NCBI RefSeq assembly: GCF_022808595.1
Contig: NZ_JAKUCN010000004.1
Coordinates: 277,067 to 341,066, forward strand
Length of the DNA: 64,000 nt
From: Microvirga solisilvae
GTDB taxonomy: Bacteria; Pseudomonadota; Alphaproteobacteria; Rhizobiales; Beijerinckiaceae
Direction: 5' to 3'
Below are positions 8,200 to 18,160 of this stretch, piece after piece; position 1 is the stretch's first letter; the number at the start of each line of letters is the position of its first letter. The position numbers and the translations under genes are program-made. The notes beneath the pieces were generated by a model. It saw only the letters and a program-made list of their open reading frames with translations, was not told the DNA's origin and ran no database searches.

Positions 8200-9336
8200 A
8201 TGCCTTGGAGTAACCAAAGCGGCGGCGGTGGCCCGTGGGGGCAGCGCGGCGGATCAGGCGGTGGCAAGAGCCCATGGGGAGGCTCCGGCGGCCCGCAGGG
8301 CAACGGCAATCCGCCCGACCTTGAGGACATTCTGCGCCGCAGCCAGGATCGCCTGAAGGATTTCATCCCCGGCGGCTCCATGGGCGGCAAGGGCCTCATC
8401 CTCCTCGTTCTCGGCGTCATCGCGATCTGGTTGCTCACCGGCTTCTATACGGTGCGGCCCAACGAGGTCGGCATCAACATGATCTTCGGGAAGTATGACA
8501 GCACCAGCGGCGAAGGCCTGCGCTACAACTACCCCTATCCGATCGGTCGGGTGATCAAGCCCAACGTGACGGCGCAGCAGAAGATCGAGGTCGGCTATCG
8601 TTCGACCGCGACCGGGCAGGGACGTCCGCGCGACGAGATCCTGGAAAGCCTGATGCTCACCGCCGACGAGAACATCGTCGATATCGATTTCGATGCGGTC
8701 TGGCAGGTCAATCCCGCCCGTCCTCAGGATTATGTGTTTAACCTGCAGAACCCGGACGGCACCATCAAGTCTGTGGCGGAAAGCGCCATGCGTGAGGTGA
8801 TCGGCCGCCGCAACATTCAGGCGATCCTCACCACCGAGCAGGCGAGCGTCGCTCAGGAAGTGCGTCAGATCATGCAGGGCACCCTCGACGCTTATGGCGC
8901 AGGCGTGCTCGTCAACGTGGTGCAGTTGCAGGCCGCGCGTCCCCCGTCGGAAGTCCAGCAGGCCTTCTTCGACGTGAACGCCGCGCAGCAGGACGCGGTG
9001 CGCGTTCAGAACGAAGCCGAGACCTTCGCAAGCCGCGTCATTCCCGAAGCGCGAGGCGAGGCCTCCCGCACCGTTCAGCAGGCTGAAGCCTATCGCGAGC
9101 AATCCGTGGCCGATGCCAGCGGTCAGGCGGCACGCTTCCGTCAGGTTTACGAGGAATACCGCAAGGCTCCCGACGTGAGCCGTGAGCGCATCTTCCTCGA
9201 GACCATGGAGCGCGTGTTCGGCAGCGTCGACAAGATCATCGTCGATCAGAACGGGCAGGGCGTCGTACCCTTCCTGCCTCTCAACCAGCTGCCTCAAACC
9301 CAGAACAATGCCGCCAATCCGGGAGCCACGCGATGA
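8200..9336 (+). CDS. hflK: HflK, FtsH protease modulator
   Basis: HflK and HflC form the periplasmic cage around the membrane protease FtsH. The 378-residue protein has a Gly-rich N-terminal tail (residues 1-55, many GGG runs), one membrane segment near residues 65-85 (GLILLVLGVIAIWLLTGFY), then an SPFH/band-7 domain and an Ala/Glu-rich helical C-terminus. The ATG at 8200 is chosen over an upstream GTG-type extension because it begins MPWSNQSGGGG, the family's usual start. The stop overlaps hflC in ATGA. Confidence 0.95.
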   Translation: MPWSNQSGGGGPWGQRGGSGGGKSPWGGSGGPQGNGNPPDLEDILRRSQDRLKDFIPGGSMGGKGLILLVLGVIAIWLLTGFYTVRPNEVGINMIFGKYDSTSGEGLRYNYPYPIGRVIKPNVTAQQKIEVGYRSTATGQGRPRDEILESLMLTADENIVDIDFDAVWQVNPARPQDYVFNLQNPDGTIKSVAESAMREVIGRRNIQAILTTEQASVAQEVRQIMQGTLDAYGAGVLVNVVQLQAARPPSEVQQAFFDVNAAQQDAVRVQNEAETFASRVIPEARGEASRTVQQAEAYREQSVADASGQAARFRQVYEEYRKAPDVSRERIFLETMERVFGSVDKIIVDQNGQGVVPFLPLNQLPQTQNNAANPGATR

Positions 9337-10256
9337 ATAACTCCACTCTTCGCACGGGTCTCCTGATCCTGTTGGCTCTTGCGGCCATCGTTCTCTACAG
9401 CTCGATCTACATCGTTCAGCAGACGCAATATGCGCTCGTGCTGCGCTTCGGCGCCGTGCAATCCGCGATCTCGGAACCCGGCCTGAAGTTCAAGATGCCG
9501 CTGGTCGACAACGTGACCTATTTCGAGAAGCGCGTGCTCGATCTCGACCTGCCGGTGCAGACCGTTCTGTCGGCCGACCGCCAGAACCTCGAAGTCGATG
9601 CGTTCACGCGTTATCGCATCAGCGATCCGCTGCGCTTCTATCAGGCCGTGGGCGACAACGAGCGTGCCAAGCAGCGTCTGTCGAGCTTCACCAACTCGGC
9701 CATGCGCAATGTGCTCGCCAACGCTTCGCGCGATGCTATCGTGCGTACGGATCGCGGCGGGCTGATGAACCGCATTCAGGAAGACGTGAACCGTCAGGCC
9801 CGCAGCCTCGGCATCGAAATGATTGACGTGCGTCTCACCCGCGTCGATCTGCCCAATGCCAACAGCCAGGCAGTCTATCAGCGCATGCGCACCGAGCGTG
9901 AGCGCGAGGCGGCGGATCTGCGCGCCAACGGCCAGCAGCGTGCCCAAACCATCCGGGCGCAGGCCGAGCGCGAGGCGACGATCATCCGCGCCGAGGCCAA
10001 CCGCAAGGCGGAAGAGCTGCGTGGTCAGGGCGATGCCGACCGCAACCGCATCCTGGCGGAAGCCTTCGGCCAGGATCCCGAGTTCTTCACGTTCTATCGC
10101 TCCATGCAGGCTTACGAGGCGGGCTTGAAGGGTAGCGGCACGCGTCTCGTGCTGAGCCCCGACTCGGAATTCTTCCGCTATTTCAACGGGTCTGCCGGCA
10201 GGCCCAATGGTGGCGCTTCCGCAACTCCGGCTCCCCGGCCGGCTCCTGCTCAGTAA
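9333..10256 (+). CDS. hflC: HflC, FtsH protease modulator
   Basis: Partner of HflK. A 307-residue protein with a membrane segment at about residues 7-27, an SPFH/band-7 domain starting QQTQYALVLRFGAVQ, a long coiled region (EREREAADLRANGQQRAQTIRAQAEREATI) and a Pro/Ala-rich tail. It overlaps hflK by four bases and is followed after 6 bp by a DUF2065 gene and then a DegP-type protease, the usual alphaproteobacterial membrane quality-control cluster. Confidence 0.96.
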   Translation: MNNSTLRTGLLILLALAAIVLYSSIYIVQQTQYALVLRFGAVQSAISEPGLKFKMPLVDNVTYFEKRVLDLDLPVQTVLSADRQNLEVDAFTRYRISDPLRFYQAVGDNERAKQRLSSFTNSAMRNVLANASRDAIVRTDRGGLMNRIQEDVNRQARSLGIEMIDVRLTRVDLPNANSQAVYQRMRTEREREAADLRANGQQRAQTIRAQAEREATIIRAEANRKAEELRGQGDADRNRILAEAFGQDPEFFTFYRSMQAYEAGLKGSGTRLVLSPDSEFFRYFNGSAGRPNGGASATPAPRPAPAQ

Positions 10257-10262
10257 AGCCTG

Positions 10263-10454
10263 ATGTTGGACCTGATTGCAGCCCTCGGCCTCGCTCTCGC
10301 GGTCGAGGGCCTTCTATTTGCGGCCTTCCCCGATGGAATGCGCCGCGCGATGTACGAAGCTGCCCACAGCCCGAGCGACCAGATGCGCATCGTCGGCATC
10401 ATCTCGGCTATCCTGGGGCTTGGCATCATCTGGCTTGTGCGCTGGTTGACCTGA
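10263..10454 (+). CDS. DUF2065 family small membrane protein
   Basis: A 63-residue protein with two hydrophobic segments (LDLIAALGLALAVEGLLFAAF and IVGIISAILGLGIIWLVRWL) separated by PDGMRRAMYEAAHSPSDQMR, the pattern of DUF2065. It follows hflC by 6 bp and is very likely in the same transcript. It may act with the HflKC-FtsH complex, but that is inference from conserved neighbourhood. Confidence 0.9.
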   Translation: MLDLIAALGLALAVEGLLFAAFPDGMRRAMYEAAHSPSDQMRIVGIISAILGLGIIWLVRWLT

Positions 10455-10589
10455 CGGGCATCGGACGGTGCTGAAAGTGGATTTCACTTCTCTCGTCCGG
10501 TGCCCAAGGCCCAGCTTCCGCCGCATTCGCCGCTTGAATGGCGGCCAGGAACGACAATCTATATCTCATCATCCAAGAGAGGGTTCTCG

Positions 10590-12098
10590 ATGACTCATGC
10601 CACGAACGCGCTGGCGCTCTCCATAACGGCACCGTCCCAGCGCCCCTTGCGCCGACTGGCCGCATCCTTCCTCGCGGTCGCGGCCTTCGTCGCAACGGCG
10701 ATGCCGCTGCCCGCCTTTGCCCGCTCGGCCCCGGAATCCTTCGCCGACCTTGCTGAATCGGTGACCGGCGCGGTGGTCAACATCTCGGCCTCGACCACAG
10801 TCGAAGCCCGCAACCGCACCCTGCCTCAGCTGCCCCCGGGCACGCCGTTCGAAGACCTCTTCGAGGAATTCTTCAACCGCCGCGGGCAGGGCAATGGCGA
10901 CAACGCGCCGTCGCGCCCGCGCAGCTCGAATTCGCTGGGCTCCGGCTTCGTGATCGATCCTTCCGGCATCGTGGTCACGAACAATCACGTGATCGGCGAC
11001 GCCAACGACATCAGCGTGATCTTCTCCGACGGCACGCGCCTCAAGGCCGAGATCGTGGGCAAGGATTCCAAGGTCGATCTCGCGGTCCTGCGCGTGAAGT
11101 CCGACAAGCCCCTCAAGGCTGTGAAGTTCGGTGACTCGGATGCCCTTCGCCCCGGCGATTGGGTGATGGCCATCGGCAACCCGTTCGGCCTCGGCGGTTC
11201 GGTGACGGCGGGTATTGTGTCGGCCCGCGGCCGCAACATCGAGTCCGGTCCTTATGACAACTACATCCAGACGGATGCGGCCATCAACAAGGGCAATTCC
11301 GGCGGTCCGCTGTTCAACATGAACGGTGAAGTCATCGGCATCAACACCGCCATCCTCTCGCCCACGGGCGGCTCGGTGGGCATCGGCTTTGCCGTTCCTG
11401 CTTCCACCGCCGGGCCGATCATCGATCAGCTCCGCGAGTTCGGCGAGACCCGCCGTGGCTGGCTGGGCGTGCGCATCCAGAACGTTGATGACGCCACGGC
11501 CGAGGCCCTCAACCTCGGCACGGCGCGCGGCGCGCTGGTGGCCGGCATCGACGACAAGGGTCCCGCCAAGCCTGCCGGTCTCGAAGTTGGCGACGTGATC
11601 GTCAAGTTCGACGGCAAGGACGTGAAGGATTCACGCGACCTGCCGCGCATCGTGGCCTCCACGCCCGTCGGCAAGGCCGTGGATGTGATGATCGTCCGTA
11701 AAGGTCAGGAGATGACCAAGCAGGTCACTCTGGGTCGCCTCGAGGACGGCGAGAAGCAGGCCAGCCTTCAGCAGCCGCCTGCCGATGCACCCACGGTGAC
11801 CCGTCAGGCCCTGGGCCTCAGCATGTCCGGCATGACGGATGAGCTGCGCCGTCGCTTCAGCCTGAAGGACGACCTGAAAGGTGTGGTCATCACCCGCGTC
11901 GACCCCAACTCGAATGCCTCGGACAAGCGGATCCAAGCCGGCGAGGTGATCGTGGAGGTCAATCAGGAGCCAGTATCGAACCCTGCCGATGTGACCAAGA
12001 GGATCGACGATCTGAAGAGCCAGGGCCGCAAATCCGCGCTGCTGCTGGTGTCGAATCCGCAGGGCGAAGTTCGCTTCGTGGCGCTGTCGATCGAATAA
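10590..12098 (+). CDS. degP: DegP/HtrA-type periplasmic serine endopeptidase (Do family)
   Basis: A periplasmic protease/chaperone for misfolded envelope proteins. The 502-residue precursor has a signal peptide (RRLAASFLAVAAFVATAMPLPAFA). The trypsin-like domain carries the triad His133 (NNHVIGD), Asp163 (KVDLAVLRV) and Ser237 (GNSGGPLFN). Two PDZ domains follow (RRGWLGVRIQNVD; ALGLSMSGMTDELRRRF). The ATG at 10590 has AGAGAGGG upstream; the frame extends further but without a signal peptide at its start. It lies behind the hfl genes and converges with the RTX gene. Confidence 0.95.
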   Translation: MTHATNALALSITAPSQRPLRRLAASFLAVAAFVATAMPLPAFARSAPESFADLAESVTGAVVNISASTTVEARNRTLPQLPPGTPFEDLFEEFFNRRGQGNGDNAPSRPRSSNSLGSGFVIDPSGIVVTNNHVIGDANDISVIFSDGTRLKAEIVGKDSKVDLAVLRVKSDKPLKAVKFGDSDALRPGDWVMAIGNPFGLGGSVTAGIVSARGRNIESGPYDNYIQTDAAINKGNSGGPLFNMNGEVIGINTAILSPTGGSVGIGFAVPASTAGPIIDQLREFGETRRGWLGVRIQNVDDATAEALNLGTARGALVAGIDDKGPAKPAGLEVGDVIVKFDGKDVKDSRDLPRIVASTPVGKAVDVMIVRKGQEMTKQVTLGRLEDGEKQASLQQPPADAPTVTRQALGLSMSGMTDELRRRFSLKDDLKGVVITRVDPNSNASDKRIQAGEVIVEVNQEPVSNPADVTKRIDDLKSQGRKSALLLVSNPQGEVRFVALSIE

Positions 12099-12110
12099 GT
12101 TGCTTATGAT

Positions 12111-12145
12111 GCCTGCTGGCTCAGGGCGATCCTGAGCCAGCAGGC
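12111..12145. terminator. Strong bidirectional hairpin between degP and the RTX gene
   Basis: A perfect 15-bp inverted repeat, GCCTGCTGGCTCAGG and its complement around the loop GCGAT, fills the gap between two convergent genes. No long T-run follows, but the position and stability fit a bidirectional terminator. Confidence 0.7.
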
Positions 12146-12153
12146 TTGGTCGC

Positions 12154-13182
12154 TTACATGATGACGAGGAAGTCCTGAGCCGTCATCTTCAGGTTCTTGT
12201 CGAGCGTCGCGAACTGAACTTGCTTCGCGGCGCCAGTGCCATCCTGATCGTAGAACAGCTTGCCATTCTTGGCATCGTAGATGATGCGGTCGTCGGCATC
12301 ATGCGCCTTCGCGCCTGTCCAGAACGCCTTCTGTGACAGCTTGCCTGCGTTGAGCTTGCTGAAGACGTACTTGTGAAGCTCGATGGTGTCGTCCTTCACG
12401 GAGAAATCCACGATGTGATCAACATTCGATGCGCCGAGCTTGGCGTGCTCGAAGCGGAACACATCCTTGCCGATGCCGCCGTACATCGAGTCCTTGCCGC
12501 CGAGACCGGAGATGACATCATCGCTGGTCGTGCCTTTGAGCTGATTGGCTTTGTTGGTGCCGTAGATGTAGTTTTCTTCTTCGAAAACGTCGTTGACCCA
12601 CACATTCCAGTCCAGGTCGGTGACATTGCCTTGGCTGTCGGTCACACGGAGGGTCACCTGGTAGCTATCCGCCGCTTCGAAGTCGATCTTCGAACCGTCG
12701 GCGACGATCAGCTTGTTGCCTTCGAGCTTGAAGCGACCGCCGGCATTGTCGACGAGAGCGAGCGTGTAAGTTTCGGTTGGGCTGTAGGTTTCGAACGTGC
12801 CTGCCAAGGTGCCGTTCTGGGCGTTCTCGGAAACGAAACCGTCGCTCAGGCTCATGAGCACCGGCGGCTTCTCACCGGCTTCGAGGACATTCGAAACGCC
12901 GAGCATGAAGCAGAAATCGACGCTCACGCCTGCGCTGTTTGTGGCGCGGAACGAAATCTCATGGAAAGCGGACGCTTCGTAGTCGAGCTTTGAGCCGTCT
13001 GCCACGATGATCTGGTCACCCTCCAGCTTGAAACGGCCACCGGCGTTGTCGAGAAGGGTGTAGGTGTAGGTTTCACCGCTCGTGTCGGACGTGTAGATGC
13101 TGCCCACAACGGTGTTGTTGGCGGCATTCTCCAAAACTTCCGCGTTCGTGAGGTTGATGCCGGGAAAAGGCATTGTAGCCAT
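12154..13182 (-). CDS. Secreted RTX protein with two cadherin-like repeats
   Basis: A 342-residue acidic protein without a Sec signal. Two tandem cadherin-like modules each contain a near-identical block (DNAGGRFKLEG followed by VADGSK and EA) at about residues 45-85 and 140-175. An RTX calcium-binding segment follows (GTTSDDVISGLGGKDSMYGGIGKDVF, about 217-242), then a conserved C-terminal region ending FLVIM that fits a type I secretion signal. It is expected to leave the cell through an ABC/MFP/TolC exporter encoded elsewhere. The role may be adhesion or biofilm; no catalytic domain is seen. It stands alone, with a 242-bp upstream region. Confidence 0.88.
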   Translation of the reverse strand: MATMPFPGINLTNAEVLENAANNTVVGSIYTSDTSGETYTYTLLDNAGGRFKLEGDQIIVADGSKLDYEASAFHEISFRATNSAGVSVDFCFMLGVSNVLEAGEKPPVLMSLSDGFVSENAQNGTLAGTFETYSPTETYTLALVDNAGGRFKLEGNKLIVADGSKIDFEAADSYQVTLRVTDSQGNVTDLDWNVWVNDVFEEENYIYGTNKANQLKGTTSDDVISGLGGKDSMYGGIGKDVFRFEHAKLGASNVDHIVDFSVKDDTIELHKYVFSKLNAGKLSQKAFWTGAKAHDADDRIIYDAKNGKLFYDQDGTGAAKQVQFATLDKNLKMTAQDFLVIM

Positions 13183-13424
13183 AGCCGAAAATCCTAATAT
13201 TTATTGACGTTTAGGGGTAATTGCGACCATTTCTGACCGCATCAAATGGTATAACGTTACGAATAAATTCTGTCGTTGTGCTAGAGTGTCGCTCACCGAA
13301 CGGAGAGGTGAAGGCAACCTCATGAAGCCAAGCTCAGGTCCCGCGCAGCAACGATGCTTAGACGCTCACGGCAATCACGCGCATCGATACGCGTTCAGTA
13401 TTTTCAGGATGAGATGATCGATGG

Positions 13425-14333
13425 TTATACGGCCACGATGGATGTGGCCGTATATCCCTGCGCATAAAGCAGCGCTGTCAGATCCGCATGATCGACGCGC
13501 GCATGTGCGGCAGCCGCAACGGCAGGCTTGGCGCGGAAGGCAACGCCAAGACCTGCTTCGCCCAGCATGGCGAGGTCGTTCGCGCCGTCGCCCACGGCCA
13601 TGGTTTCGTGAGCTGCGAGTTTGAAGCGCTCGCGCAGCTCGACCAGCGTCGCGAGCTTCGCCTCGCGACCGAGGATCGGTTCCTCCACCAGTCCGGCAAG
13701 CTTCTCGCCGTTGAGGATGAGATGGTTGGAGCGATGCTCATCGAAACCGATCTTCGCACCGATGGGGCCGGTGAAGAGGGTGAAGCCGCCGGAGACGAGG
13801 CAGGTATAGCCGCCATTCTTCCTGATGGTTTGCACCAGCGCTCGTCCGCCGGGTGTGAGCGTGATGTGCTTCTCGATGATCTCATCGACTACGCTGACCG
13901 GCAGTCCCTTCAACAGCGCCACGCGCTCGCGCAAAGCCGGCTCGAAGGCGATCTCGCCGCGCATGGCGCGCTCGGTGATCTCCGACACCTCGCTTTTCAG
14001 GCCCACGTAAGCGGCAAGCTCGTCGATGCATTCCTGGGCGATCATGGTGGAGTCCATGTCCGCCAGGAACAGGCGCTTGCGGCGGGTGGCCACGGGTTGC
14101 ACCACGATGTCGACGGGCTGGCCAGCGAGGGTGGTGCGCAAGGAAGCTTCGACCGCTTTCGCTTCGGCTGGAGCGGAGAGAGCCAGATCCGCTGCAATTC
14201 CTCTTGCCAGAACGGCGCGTTCCGTCTCATGTCCGACCGCTTCTGCCGCCAGGGCGAGAAGATCGTCGGTCACGACCGGCTGGGACGGGTTGGCGATCAG
14301 GGTCGCGACGAGGGAGCTTCGAGAAGACGCCAT
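13425..14333 (-). CDS. serB: Phosphoserine phosphatase
   Basis: Final step of serine synthesis: hydrolysis of O-phosphoserine. The 302-residue HAD-family protein shows motif I DMDSTM near residue 92 (Asp nucleophile), motif II SGGFTLF and motif [13 protein letters not shown], plus the conserved CIDELA substrate loop. An N-terminal ACT-like extension of about 85 residues precedes the catalytic domain, as in longer SerB proteins. It diverges from miaA with only 14 bp between start codons, so the promoters must overlap the opposite coding regions or be shared. Confidence 0.95.
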   Translation of the reverse strand: MASSRSSLVATLIANPSQPVVTDDLLALAAEAVGHETERAVLARGIAADLALSAPAEAKAVEASLRTTLAGQPVDIVVQPVATRRKRLFLADMDSTMIAQECIDELAAYVGLKSEVSEITERAMRGEIAFEPALRERVALLKGLPVSVVDEIIEKHITLTPGGRALVQTIRKNGGYTCLVSGGFTLFTGPIGAKIGFDEHRSNHLILNGEKLAGLVEEPILGREAKLATLVELRERFKLAAHETMAVGDGANDLAMLGEAGLGVAFRAKPAVAAAAHARVDHADLTALLYAQGYTATSIVAV

Positions 14334-14347
14334 GGGGAGACCGGACT

Positions 14348-15304
14348 GTGAGTGACGGAAAGGTCGGTGCGGTTCTCATTGCAGGACCGACCGCATCAGG
14401 CAAGTCCGCCTTGGGCATCAAACTGGCTCAAAGCCTCGACGGGGTGGTGATCAATGCCGATTCCATGCAGGTCTATCGCGACTTGCGCGTGATCACGGCC
14501 CGCCCGACGCTTGAGGAGGAGGCGCAGGCGCCCCATCGCCTCTATGGCCATGTGGATGCCGCCGTGAACTTTTCCGTTGGGCGCTATGTAGCCGATGCGG
14601 TCAGGACGCTGGAGGAGGTTCGAGCCCAAGCCAAGCTGCCGATCTTCGTGGGTGGAACGGGACTCTACTTCAAGGCGCTCACGGAGGGCCTTTCCGATAT
14701 CCCGGCAGTGCCTGAGGAAGTCCGCGAGGAGGTGCGCCGGGAGAGCGAGGGGCTGGAAACGCCCGAGCTTCACCGCCTCCTCTCCGGGCGCGATCCCGAG
14801 ACGGCACGCACGCTGCGGCCCTCCGACCGGTTGCGGGTGCAGCGCGCGCTCGAAATCTTCGCGGCCACCGGCCAGCCGCTCATATCCTTCCACGGAGCCC
14901 GCCAACCGGGGCCGTTCAGCGGCATCCCAGTCATCAAGCTTTTTCTCGCGCCCGAGCGGGAAGAACTGCGTCGCCGCATCGACAGCCGTTTCCTCGCGAT
15001 GATGGAGCAGGGTGCGCTCGATGAGGTGAGGGCGCTGGGCGAGCGCAGTCTCGATCCCATGCTTCCCGCGATGCGGGCGCACGGTGTTCCGGGCCTGCTC
15101 GCGCATCTGCGCGGCGAGATGTCGCTCGACGAGGCCATCGTCAAAGGTCAGGGCGACACGCGCCGCTACGCCAAGCGCCAGTTCACTTGGTTCCGCCACC
15201 AGCTGCCGGATTGGCAATGGGTAGAGCCGGAGAAGGGCTACGAGGCGGTGATGGGCCGCCTCAATGCCCCGTCAGATAGCCAACGGCCATCTGATAGAAT
15301 GTGA
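14348..15304 (+). CDS. miaA: tRNA dimethylallyltransferase
   Basis: Adds the dimethylallyl group to A37 of tRNAs that read UNN codons. The 318-residue protein begins (from GTG) [23 protein letters not shown] with the P-loop GPTASGKS at residues 13-20, then [23 protein letters not shown] and [15 protein letters not shown] lies upstream of the GTG, which is preferred over the longer frame whose first 48 residues are antisense to serB. The 3' end overlaps the convergent RMD1-family gene by 44 bp. Confidence 0.95.
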   Translation: MSDGKVGAVLIAGPTASGKSALGIKLAQSLDGVVINADSMQVYRDLRVITARPTLEEEAQAPHRLYGHVDAAVNFSVGRYVADAVRTLEEVRAQAKLPIFVGGTGLYFKALTEGLSDIPAVPEEVREEVRRESEGLETPELHRLLSGRDPETARTLRPSDRLRVQRALEIFAATGQPLISFHGARQPGPFSGIPVIKLFLAPEREELRRRIDSRFLAMMEQGALDEVRALGERSLDPMLPAMRAHGVPGLLAHLRGEMSLDEAIVKGQGDTRRYAKRQFTWFRHQLPDWQWVEPEKGYEAVMGRLNAPSDSQRPSDRM

Positions 15305-16097
15305 TGAAGATCTCGAAGACGATCAGGAGCACGATGATCAGTTCGAGACGCAGCGAGCGTTCCGTGTCGATGATGTCGGTGAGTGCCTGAGCGGTATCGC
15401 CGAGAACTTCCAGCTTGCTGTGAAGGGCCGCGGCGCGTTCCTTCAATTCGTATTCATCCTCGAGGCGTGCATAGAGACGCTCGAGATCCGGGCGATCCCA
15501 CAGCACGTCGGGCTTTTCTTCCACCGCGACGCCGCCGGACATGCGTTGGCGCACGAGAAGAGCTTGGCCAACCTGCTTCAGGATCTTGCGTCGGTCACGC
15601 GGGCGGCGGCCCTTTTCGGCGAGGTGCTGGACTGACGGCTCCACCGATTCAAATGCAGCGGTTGCCTCACGCTCGTCGCGGGCGAGGGTTGCGCTCTTGG
15701 ACAGAGCGTCGGCGATCACGATCAGCCGCTCGGTGGAGAGCTGCTTCACATAGATCGGCCCGCCCGGCGGAATCTGGTCGTCCCGATCGGGGGAGATCTC
15801 GATGATCGCGGTCTCCTCCTCGTGCCGCGCGAACTCGCCCTTGATGCGCTGGCGCAGGCCACGGATGATCTCGTCCTCCTCGAGGGGCGTGAGGCCCACG
15901 AGCACGGCGACGCCGTAGCGGAAAAGGGCCACGAAGCCGTCCTGGCCAGCCCGGAAGGCGAGGGGGGTGGTGGAGAGAACGTCGCTGCGCTCGAGCCCGG
16001 CCACATCGAGGCGGTCGCCCAAAAGGAGGGCGCGGGCGGTCAGGCGCTGGTTCTGCATCGGGGCGCCAGTAGAGGAGATAGTGTCGGTCATGGTCAT
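15261..16097 (-). CDS. RMD1/DUF155 family protein with C-terminal membrane anchor
   Basis: A 278-residue protein of the RMD1/DUF155 family, related to yeast Rmd1/Rmd8 and mitochondrial RMND1. Family-type features are the early [15 protein letters not shown] segment, [19 protein letters not shown], the [14 protein letters not shown] helix, a coiled segment ([22 protein letters not shown]) and a C-terminal hydrophobic anchor [19 protein letters not shown]. Bacterial members have no firmly assigned role; mitochondrial relatives support translation. It runs convergent with, and overlaps, miaA. Confidence 0.85.
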   Translation of the reverse strand: MTMTDTISSTGAPMQNQRLTARALLLGDRLDVAGLERSDVLSTTPLAFRAGQDGFVALFRYGVAVLVGLTPLEEDEIIRGLRQRIKGEFARHEEETAIIEISPDRDDQIPPGGPIYVKQLSTERLIVIADALSKSATLARDEREATAAFESVEPSVQHLAEKGRRPRDRRKILKQVGQALLVRQRMSGGVAVEEKPDVLWDRPDLERLYARLEDEYELKERAAALHSKLEVLGDTAQALTDIIDTERSLRLELIIVLLIVFEIFITFYQMAVGYLTGH

Positions 16098-16157
16098 AAG
16101 ACTAAAATAGGGAGCGCACCTTAAAAGCTAAGCTTGCTTCTGCCAACCGGACCCCGC

Positions 16158-16184
16158 TTGACCGAATGAAACGGATCATATAGC
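16158..16184 (+). promoter_or_regulatory. Possible promoter of the ilvB leader
   Basis: TTGACC (16158-16163) and TATAGC (16179-16184) are separated by 15 bp, shorter than ideal. They lie about 35 bp before the leader-peptide start, a suitable distance for a short attenuator leader. Confidence 0.4.
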
Positions 16185-16217
16185 GTCTGCGCAACTTTTG
16201 AACCGAGAGCTGCCCAA

Positions 16218-16268
16218 ATGCGCAAGCTTATTCTCGTAGTACGAGCGCCATCGACGGAGCGGGATTGA
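16218..16268 (+). CDS. ilvB leader peptide (attenuator)
   Basis: A 16-codon frame [16 protein letters not shown] contains a run of Leu-Ile-Leu-Val-Val codons, i.e. exactly the three branched-chain amino acids whose synthesis ilvB starts. It is followed by a nested hairpin and an intrinsic terminator before ilvB, the classical architecture for ribosome-mediated attenuation. AGAGC upstream may serve as a weak ribosome site. The frame is too short for routine gene calling. Confidence 0.8.
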   Translation: MRKLILVVRAPSTERD

Positions 16269-16319
16269 TCCCCGCAGGTCCGGCGATGGCGCACAGGCCC
16301 CCTCAGGGGCCTTTTTTAT
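16245..16319 (+). promoter_or_regulatory. ilvB attenuator: pause hairpin plus intrinsic terminator
   Basis: GCGCCATCG (16245-16253) pairs perfectly with CGATGGCGC (16284-16292), with an inner GCGGG/CCCGC stem (16259-16263/16271-16275) spanning the leader stop codon. Immediately after comes AGGCCCC-CTCA-GGGGCCT (16295-16312) and TTTTTATT, a strong Rho-independent terminator. Ribosome stalling at the LILVV codons would decide which structure forms. I did not find an unambiguous antiterminator pairing by eye. Confidence 0.8.
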
Positions 16320-16377
16320 TGCCCGAAACACCAGAACAACGCAGACAAAGCACTACAGACCCGACGGAGTTAAGACC

Positions 16378-18150
16378 ATGAGCGAGACGATGACCGGAGC
16401 CGAAATGGTGATCCGAGCCCTGCAGGACCAGGGTGTCGAGCATGTCTTCGGATATCCTGGGGGTGCGGTGCTTCCCATTTACGATGCGCTCTTCCACCAG
16501 GAGAAGGTGCGCCACGTTCTCGTCCGTCACGAGCAGGGCGCGGTTCACGCTGCGGAAGGTTACGCCCGCGCCTCGGGCAAGCCGGGCGTGGTGCTGGTGA
16601 CATCGGGCCCTGGCGCGACCAATGCCATCACGGGCTTGGCCGATGCCATGATGGACTCGATCCCGCTGGTCTGCATCACCGGCCAGGTGCCCACGCACCT
16701 CATCGGCTCCGACGCCTTCCAGGAATGCGATACGGTGGGCATCACGCGCCACTGCACGAAGCACAATTATCTCGTCAAATCCATCGAGGACCTGCCGCGC
16801 GTTCTGCATGAGGCCTTCTACGTGGCGCAGAACGGCCGCCCCGGTCCGGTGGTGGTGGACCTGCCGAAGGACATCCAGTTCAAGGCTGGCACTTACGCTC
16901 GTCCGCTCAGCAATCAGCACAAGACCTATCGCCCGGTGGTGAAGGGCGACATGGATCATATCCGCGCCGCTGTCGAGCTGATGGCGAATGCCAAGCGCCC
17001 CGTGTTCTATACGGGCGGCGGCGTCATCAATTCCGGCCCGCATGCCTCCGCGCTGCTGCGCGAGCTGGTGGAGCTCACGGGCTTCCCGATCACCTCGACG
17101 CTGATGGGTCTCGGCGCTTATCCGGCCTCGGGCAAGAACTGGCTCGGCATGCTCGGCATGCACGGCACCTACGAGGCCAATCTCGCGATGCATGAATGCG
17201 ACGTGATGATCAATATCGGAGCGCGCTTCGACGACCGCATCACCGGCCGTCTCGATGCCTTCTCGCCGTTCTCCAAGCGCATCCATGTGGACATCGATCC
17301 GTCCTCCATCAACAAGACGGTGAAGGTGGACATTCCGATTGTCGGTGATTGCGCGCATGTGCTTGAAGACATGGTGCGCCTGTGGCGCCAGGGCGCGAAG
17401 CAGGCCGACAAGGTGGAATTGCAGGAATGGTGGAGCAAGATCGAAGGCTGGCGGGCGCGCAACTGCCTCGCGTTCCGCAACTCCACCGAAACGATCAAGC
17501 CGCAACACGCGATCCAGCGTCTCTATGAACTCACGAAGGATCGCTCGCCTTACGTGACCACCGAGGTCGGACAGCATCAGATGTGGGCGGCGCAGTATTT
17601 CCGCTTCGACGAGCCGAACCATTGGATGACGTCCGGCGGCCACGGCACCATGGGCTACGGCCTACCTGCCGCCGTCGGCGCGCAGCTCGCGCATCCCGAT
17701 GCGCTCGTCATCGACATTGCGGGCGAAGCCTCGATCCAGATGATGCTGCAGGAGATGTCGACCGCGCTGCAATACAATCTGCCGATCAAGGTGTTCATCC
17801 TGAACAACGAGTACATGGGCATGGTGCGCCAGTGGCAGGAGCTGCTGCACGGCGGCCGCTACTCGCAGAGCTATTCGGAATCGCTGCCCGATTTCGTGAA
17901 GCTCGCGGAAGCCTATGGCGGCGTCGGCATCCGCTGCGACAACCCGGCGGAACTCGATGCGAAGATCCTGGAAATGATCAACGTGAACCGCCCGGTGATC
18001 TTCGACTGCATTGTCGACAAGATGGAAAACTGCTTCCCGATGATCCCATCGGGCAAGGCGCATAACGAGATGCTGCTCAACGACTATCTCGGTGAGACCG
18101 GCGCCGATATCGGCTCCGTGATCGACGAGAAAGGCAAGATGCTGGTCTAA
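16378..18150 (+). CDS. ilvB: Acetolactate synthase large subunit
   Basis: Thiamine-diphosphate enzyme that condenses two pyruvates, or pyruvate and 2-ketobutyrate, in the first common step of valine, leucine and isoleucine synthesis. The 590-residue protein has the catalytic Glu52 ([16 protein letters not shown]), a central FAD-binding domain ([18 protein letters not shown]), and a C-terminal ThDP domain. The ThDP motif that usually starts GDG reads IAGEASIQM here, with the metal-ligating [12 protein letters not shown] end intact. Expression is probably controlled by the upstream attenuator. Its regulatory subunit ilvH is 1.2 kb downstream, beyond two inserted genes. Confidence 0.96.
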   Translation: MSETMTGAEMVIRALQDQGVEHVFGYPGGAVLPIYDALFHQEKVRHVLVRHEQGAVHAAEGYARASGKPGVVLVTSGPGATNAITGLADAMMDSIPLVCITGQVPTHLIGSDAFQECDTVGITRHCTKHNYLVKSIEDLPRVLHEAFYVAQNGRPGPVVVDLPKDIQFKAGTYARPLSNQHKTYRPVVKGDMDHIRAAVELMANAKRPVFYTGGGVINSGPHASALLRELVELTGFPITSTLMGLGAYPASGKNWLGMLGMHGTYEANLAMHECDVMINIGARFDDRITGRLDAFSPFSKRIHVDIDPSSINKTVKVDIPIVGDCAHVLEDMVRLWRQGAKQADKVELQEWWSKIEGWRARNCLAFRNSTETIKPQHAIQRLYELTKDRSPYVTTEVGQHQMWAAQYFRFDEPNHWMTSGGHGTMGYGLPAAVGAQLAHPDALVIDIAGEASIQMMLQEMSTALQYNLPIKVFILNNEYMGMVRQWQELLHGGRYSQSYSESLPDFVKLAEAYGGVGIRCDNPAELDAKILEMINVNRPVIFDCIVDKMENCFPMIPSGKAHNEMLLNDYLGETGADIGSVIDEKGKMLV

Positions 18151-18160
18151 AGAGGAGAAC

